Positions 59,601-64,000 of a stretch of DNA of 64,000 bases are shown in pieces. The stretch's first letter is position 1; every line of letters starts with the position of its first letter. This stretch comes from Lutjanus erythropterus (lineage: Eukaryota > Chordata > Actinopteri > Lutjaniformes > Lutjanidae), in assembly GCA_020091685.1 (NCBI GenBank), contig CM034612.1:24631158-24695157 (forward strand), in the 5' to 3' direction. Made by a program: the position numbers and the translations under genes. The notes under the pieces were generated by a model. The model was not told where the DNA came from. It was given only the letters and a program-made list of their open reading frames with translations, and ran no database searches.

Positions 59601-59741
59601 TCTAACTGTGTGTAACAGTACATCGAGTACAAATGCTGGAGCCTTCAGCTCTGACTGGACAGGGAGGTCATGGTCAAAAACCCACAGAAAGGCCAACTGT
59701 CGGGAAGAAATGGAGTTTACCTTAGCATGGACAGTCCCCAT
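49079..59741 (-). CDS. samm50: samm50, mitochondrial sorting and assembly machinery 50 (complete, 15 coding exons)
   Basis: Omp85/BamA-family channel of the outer mitochondrial membrane that inserts beta-barrel proteins and links to MICOS. Exons 5' to 3': 59721..59741, 58088..58201, 57851..57952, 57655..57742, 57350..57456, 55198..55328, 54832..54919, 54467..54595, 53900..53971, 52641..52727, 52287..52357, 51761..51828, 50741..50887, 50184..50325, 49079..49124. They sum to 1413 bp, 470 residues plus stop (human 469). Exon 1 encodes MGTVHAK, as in human. Residues about 45-130 form the single POTRA domain ([38 protein letters not shown]). The rest is the 16-strand barrel ([33 protein letters not shown]). 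The Omp85 loop motif (V/I)RGF is at residues 346-349. The C-terminus is [10 protein letters not shown]. All introns checked are GT-AG. Confidence 0.97.
49125..50183. other. samm50 intron 14, nothing recognised
   Basis: No repeat family or exon identified. Confidence 0.4.
51370..51500. repeat. SINE 3'-half fragment, copy 2 (samm50 intron 12)
   Basis: gtgtgaatgtgagtggttgtgtg, 'cctgtgatgaactggtgacttgtcc', 'accccgcctctcacccagtg' and 'gctgggatagactcaagaatgaatgaatg' are the end of the same fish repeat as 35690-35830. Confidence 0.7.
52743..52762. repeat. (AC)10 next to the samm50 exon 10 acceptor
   Basis: On the transcript strand this is (UG)10 located about 15-35 nt upstream of the exon 10 3' splice site (AG at 52728-52729). 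Confidence 0.9.
53580..53614. repeat. (TG)n microsatellite, samm50 intron 9
   Basis: About 17 TG units preceded by gtgggtggg. Confidence 0.9.
54135..54412. repeat. 'TAGGGCTGCAAC' inverted-repeat element, copy 4 (samm50 intron 8)
   Basis: Best-preserved copy. Left end tagggctgcaactaacattt, right end atcgcagctcta, i.e. imperfect inverted termini. Internal words 'attaatcagttgattattt', 'tttggtccataacatg' and 'ttgatcagtgtctcccaaag' are shared with the other copies. No coding capacity, consistent with a miniature inverted-repeat transposon. Confidence 0.8.
55329..57349. other. samm50 intron 5
   Basis: 2 kb. Contains a (GAT)n run at 56260-56290. No exon recognised. Confidence 0.45.
57549..57613. 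mobile_element. 65-bp hAT-like micro-element with 8-bp target duplication
   Basis: Begins cagtggttccca and ends gaaccactg, so eight terminal bases are perfectly inverted (cagtggtt / aaccactg). The flanks are ccacagga (57541-57548) and ccatagga (57614-57621), 7 of 8 identical, as expected of a hAT insertion. It lies in samm50 intron 4, 41 bp from exon 4. Confidence 0.75.
58430..59032. mobile_element. Second copy of the fold-back element (samm50 intron 1)
   Basis: ctatagtcagtgtatttacc, 'tacagtagatggcggttgac', 'aggaagctaagcaatgtactgctgtgg' at the left and 'ctatggataagtatctcataatacctcac', 'aatccaaactatccctttaaag' at the right match 32698-33522. The left terminus and part of the interior are missing. 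Confidence 0.8.
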
Positions 59742-60660
59742 GTTAGCTAACCGCTCCTACAAGCCTCTTCAGTCGGGGGTAGTTGCTCTGTATACAGGAG
59801 AAATTTGATAAATGACAGCGGCTACTTTCTCCAGTACCAATCCCCCTTCAAGGGAGACGCCATGACAGTTAGGGAGGTCTCGTGGTATGTTCAAGTACTC
59901 CTTGTAATGTACGCCAACTGCGGCTGCGGTCTTTCGTTTCCCCCAGCTTGATGTTTATAAAACCATATGCATTTGTATATTTTGCGTTGTCTATTTGTTT
60001 GTTTGTTTGTTTGTTTGTGTAGAGATGTAAAAAAGAATATATATATATAGTATATAATTATTACTGGCGAATGTGAAGGAGAATTGCCTAAAAAACCCTC
60101 ATGCGCTTCCAAAGAGGTATTCTCAAGACAGCATATACGGGTCATAATTACATTCATGCACTATTTACACATATTATAAATGTTTAAATGCCTTTATTTC
60201 ACATGTCAATATATACATATTACCATGTATGATAAAGGTATTTAAGTTTTGCAGAAACCCTAAAGTGTATCTTGGATTACTTTTGAAAGAGACTTGCATT
60301 TTGGATTTTTTTTTTTTTTTTTAATGAGATTATATTTCCAACAATGCAGTAATCCCTTCACAACATAAAATAAACAATACACCTGTAGTATCCAAAGAGC
60401 GCCTGTTTGATCACCACATAGACCCATCCATTGTCTTAAAATACACAAATATATTTAACAAATAAATATTTAATGTCTTATTGAATGTAATATTAAACAT
60501 TAAATAACATAATTATTTAGTCATTCAATTCAGCTTTTAGTTATATAATTATTTGTGCATTTATATATTTACTTTTTTCCCTTGAAGACAGTACAAATTC
60601 TACCGAGAGAAAAGTGAAAGCTAACAAATGTCTTGTTCTTGAAAGCATCACTTGTATCTT
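59742..60660. other. Intergenic region upstream of samm50
   Basis: Moderate GC just above samm50 exon 1 (to about 59930), then AT-rich DNA with a (GTTT)n run at 59994-60018. No further gene. Confidence 0.45.
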
Positions 60661-60668
60661 CTCACTGT

Positions 60669-60710
60669 GATTGGATAGAAATGAGAAAGCACTGACGTGG
60701 GCGGGGCGGG
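60669..60710 (+). promoter_or_regulatory. Promoter motifs of an unidentified plus-strand gene
   Basis: An inverted CCAAT box (gattgg, 60669-60674), a CRE-like tgacgtgg (60693-60700) and a GC box gggcggggcggg (60699-60710) are clustered in a CpG-rich patch. A YY1-type aagatggcgg follows at 60741-60750. The arrangement is that of a housekeeping promoter. Confidence 0.65.
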
Positions 60711-60724
60711 AGTGAAGTCATGTT

Positions 60725-60880
60725 GAAGGAGCGTCTCCAGAAGATGGCGGTATTTCACCTCCGTATAATTTCAGTTCAAACGCAACAGAAAGTTGACATA
60801 ACGTCAAAACACTCGTAAACTGCGCTTGAATTTGGACTGAGGACAGTTTGGTAGGTTCCCAGCCAGCTTCGTAACTGTCT
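60725..60880 (+). other. Probable non-coding first exon, gene unidentified
   Basis: Runs from the YY1-type motif region to taactgtct, followed by gtaagtatgc, a strong donor at 60881. The ATG inside aagatggcgg opens only 24 codons before a TAA-type stop, so it is likely 5' UTR. The coding part was not recognised to the window end. In human the gene after SAMM50 on one side is PARVB, but nothing here shows that. Confidence 0.5.
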
Positions 60881-62029
60881 GTAAGTATGCTTCATTGCTG
60901 TAGCCTCTGAAACAAAAATACCATCAAAGTTATAGCTAAGTAGATAAAGCCACAGGGTACTAATACATTAAATTATGGGACGTAGCATTGAATTACTAAG
61001 CGACTTTCCTCACTATTCAAGTCTTTTTGTGTAAGAAAAATAAAGTATTACATCGGAGACCTATTATAATAAAATAATATTTAATATTATTCAGTAATTC
61101 TCAGCCACTGTGACCCGTGAACTTTGAGGGCAGCTATTTTGACATAGGACATAGGAGAATAAACAGGTGTTACTAATGATACTAATTAAGGTCTATCGTT
61201 GTGCTTTTCATTTACAGACACAGAATGAATTAACCTGTTAGTGACATGTGGCCTCACACGCGTTCCCCCAAACAATTTCATTATTGTACAATAAAATAGA
61301 CATTAATAAATTATATGAATTTTATTTTATGAATCTTAAAAAAATAGAAAAAACACAAAGTTATTAATTATTTGATATTTTAATGGGAAATATGGAGAAA
61401 TTTAAAAAAAAAATTATAAATGAAATATTGTTGGTAAAATGAGATAAAACCCTAGCTGTATCAGTGTTTTAGGCACATGTGCAAGTCCCAGTGTCACAGG
61501 AAGACTAAAAGGAGAAGTTAAATAACTAATGCAAATGAAAAAGGAAATTGGCCATATAAATGCCTGATTAAAAACTTTATTCTTATTTCAATTTATGTTC
61601 TTAAATGATAAATAAATTAACTATCTATTGACGTATTCATGTATGTATGTATTTTTTAATAATTCCCTTTTTATAATATCCATTAAAATATCAAACAATG
61701 ACTTACTTTGTAATTTGGTCTATTTATTCATGGAGTGTAAATGAATTAGTAAACAAATTTGATAATGCCTGTTTGCTGCCTCCATGAAAATGAGAATAAT
61801 GGATCACCTTCACTGAAAAAAATGATCATATGTGGATCTGGAGAAATTTAAGGGCAATACGGAAAGCAGGACAGAAGGTCCATTTTCTTGATTCTCCTTT
61901 TCTTTTGGAAGTATATATTTAAATTGTTGCACATAAAAGTGACTAAAAGGCTATTCACAATGTAAGTATAAGAACTGAAATAATATAGGTATAGTTTTCA
62001 AATGTAACAAAAACAACAGAATAAAAACA

Positions 62030-62345
62030 TAAAATGCCTCCATACTGCTCGTCTGCTGTAATCCAAGTCTCTAATGCCCCAGTGTTGATCCTTAGCTTGG
62101 AGCCACATGCACACTGTCTGAACCGGGCGTGTGTGGTGTGCCAACGCCACATCGGTTGTCAGTTGTTTTTTACGTTTGAAAACTGGTCACCATTCACTTC
62201 CATTGTTTGGGAGATTCTGCAACACTGTTTTCCTGTCAAAGTCCAGCAGTGTTTTGTGGACTCAAAAACTAAACCCAATCCTCAGTCAACATGAGGGTGA
62301 GTAGATAATGACTGAATTTTCATTTTTGGGTGAACTGTCCCTTTA
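62030..62345. repeat. 'CTCACCCTCATG...TGAACTGTCCCTTTAA' interspersed repeat, copy 2
   Basis: Ends atgagggtgagtagataatgac and tttgggtgaactgtcccttta, the textbook end of a widespread fish element. Interior 'ccagcagtgttttgtgga' matches the inverted copy at 31490-31740. Confidence 0.75.
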
Positions 62346-62622
62346 ATTTGTGCATTTTATCAACCAGGGTCCCAGTCAGTCAAATGACTACAAACTAATC
62401 ACCACACTCAAGACCAGTAGCTGTTTGGTCCTCTGATGGTCTGGGACTTTTGCCTCCCATGATGTCAAACCACTAGATGTCAGTGTTTCTAAATCCTGAC
62501 ACTCTTGTCGCCTCTCATGATTCACAGCACTGTGCCAATAAATATTGAAGTGGAACAACCAACTGCATTTAAGGTATTGCTTAATCCTGTGCTTCTTAAA
62601 TTGCCCTTATACAGTAATGCTA

Positions 62623-63081
62623 AAGTGGTTCCCAGACCATAGTCTCAGGACCTTTAATGGTCCTTAGAGGGGCACAGTTAGTCCAACAATGTAGTTTAGA
62701 TGCATTTTAATGTTTTAAAGTCAAAACAACAATATGAGTATGGATGAGGATCTTGATAGAATAACTTAATCAACCAAAACTCCTTCAAATCAGCAAACTT
62801 TTTTTTTTGGCTTATGACCCCTTAAAATGAACTTGTGACACAACATCATAGACAGGTTGTGGACATGAACTGTTATCAGTTTTTGTTTCTCAAACAGTTA
62901 AAAGATGTTTAGACCTCTGGAGAGATGAAATGTGAAGTGTTTAATAAAAACAAAAACAAAAATTAGAAAAAAGTCAGAAAGAAATAACTTTATTTTCTTT
63001 CTTATCACTTGAATAATCTGGTAACCCCACAGATTTGTCTATGGATTTTTGGGACTCCCAGCCATAGGTTGGGAACCACTG
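62623..63081. mobile_element. hAT-like non-autonomous element with CAGTGGTTCCCA ends
   Basis: Left end agtggttcccagacc, right end ggttgggaaccactg, inverted to each other. Interior 'cttatgaccccttaaaatg' is typical of this family. No target duplication was recognised, and no transposase frame is present. Confidence 0.65.
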
Positions 63082-64000
63082 CTATAAATCCCAATAAGGT
63101 TAATTAAACTTTATTGTTTCTTCTTTTTTCTTCTAACTTGAGGTCTTTTGACTTGAAACGATAAATGAATGTACCATACAGATTTCAACCAACTCTTTAA
63201 ATTAAGTTTAGCAGACTTCCTGACATGTATCTCTCTCTCAGAACCCTTCTTTTTTAATAGTTTGAAAACATATGATGAAAACTTGCCATGTCTCCAATAC
63301 ACTTTATAATAAGTCATGGTTATTTACAATATTGCAAACCATGATAAAAGTTATTGAATTCAGTCTCTACATCCTTAGACTTAAAACTGAATCACTGGGA
63401 GCAATTTCAGATATTGTTCTTGTGCGATTGCTGGAACAAAGTAGCACCAACAGGAGGAGCTGAAGCTGTAACTTATGTGTAAAATGAAGAACTGACTCTT
63501 CAAATTGAGAAAATGTAAAAGGAAATTCAATTTGTTTGTAATGTTCGTCAGTGTGACTTAAGAGTTGTTGGTTCAGCTGAATTAGAGAATCAGAGTGCTT
63601 ACTGCCTATGTGTTTCCAGTAAGACAGGCAGGCAGGGTGGGGCTTGTCACAGACCTTGGTTGGCGTTTACAGTGGTGGTTCAAAGTGGTTCATGGATGTA
63701 AGAGGGACAGTGGTCCTGTTAGCTGACTCTTCCCAGACTGAGGGCTCCCAGTTAATACAGCCAGACCAGGACCAAAACTGGCTCTGAGCCAGTTGACCAC
63801 AGGGAACAGGCTGCAGTGCCGAGGTGTATTTTTTTTTTCTGGGTGTTTCTCCCATCACCCCGGGACTGAGTCGTGGCTCATAGAGCTAACAGCAATTCAT
63901 GTTTAGTTTACTTGCTTTAGCCACAAGTAAAGCTATGTTTCCATCAGGGAACTCTGTAGACGACCTTGGTACTGTATTCCCGGTCGCTCTCAGAGGCTGT

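Larger units (their letters stand above)
60881..64000. other. Presumed intron 1 of the unidentified gene, AT-rich with repeats
   Basis: No coding exon recognised on either strand. It holds two repeat copies listed separately. Confidence 0.4.

Noticed and set aside
60742..60816. Short ORF MAVFHLRIISVQTQQ... as a coding first exon
   Set aside because: It stops after 24 codons before the donor at 60881, and the ATG belongs to a YY1-type aagatggcgg motif; treated as 5' UTR.

Overview
The window looks like nuclear DNA of a bony (teleost) fish. It holds large intron-bearing genes with GT-AG introns, a bloodthirsty-type TRIM gene, many short repeats of kinds common in fish (Tc1-like, hAT-like, L1-like, SINE-like fragments and small inverted-repeat elements) and long CA/TG microsatellites. 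I read the gene structures by hand from splice sites and remembered family sequences. For the complete genes, exon lengths and codon phases close exactly: 923 codons for aldh1l2, 470 for samm50 and 152 for nopchap1.

Layout. (1) 1-9.5 kb, minus strand: the 5' end of slc41a2 (Mg2+ transporter). Coding exons 1 and 2 and probable 5' UTR exons are present; the rest lies beyond base 1. (2) 9.5-13 kb: a divergent intergenic region, then the compact four-exon nopchap1 (C12orf45-like) on the plus strand. (3) 13.7-16.9 kb: an island of fragments, with two orphan exon-like ORFs, two L1-like LINE pieces in opposite orientations, a SINE-like piece and the decayed 3' end of a TRIM gene. (4) 17.0-19.8 kb, plus strand: an intact RING/B-box/coiled-coil/PRY-SPRY TRIM gene with an ISRE-like promoter motif and a non-coding first exon. 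(5) 19.8-22 kb: the convergent gap, with a minisatellite rich in AATAAA. (6) 22.1-44.9 kb, minus strand: complete aldh1l2 (mitochondrial 10-formyltetrahydrofolate dehydrogenase), 23 coding exons. (7) 45-49 kb: repeat-rich intergenic DNA. (8) 49.1-59.7 kb, minus strand: complete samm50 (mitochondrial outer-membrane beta-barrel assembly), 15 coding exons. (9) 60.6-60.9 kb: a CpG-rich promoter and probable non-coding first exon of an unidentified plus-strand gene; no coding exon of it was recognised up to 64 kb.

The order slc41a2 - nopchap1 - aldh1l2 matches human 12q23.3, while samm50 is a human 22q13 gene, so the window spans a join between two human synteny blocks. The genes share no single pathway, though two are mitochondrial (folate-dependent NADPH/CO2 production; outer-membrane protein assembly). 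The points most worth a second look are the (TG)31 tract abutting the 3' splice site of aldh1l2 exon 4, the GC-AG intron in the same gene, the array carrying poly(A) hexamers on both strands between the converging TRIM and aldh1l2 genes, an 820-bp fold-back element, and the ISRE-driven TRIM beside its own dead copy. I did not find a clearly novel biological system.
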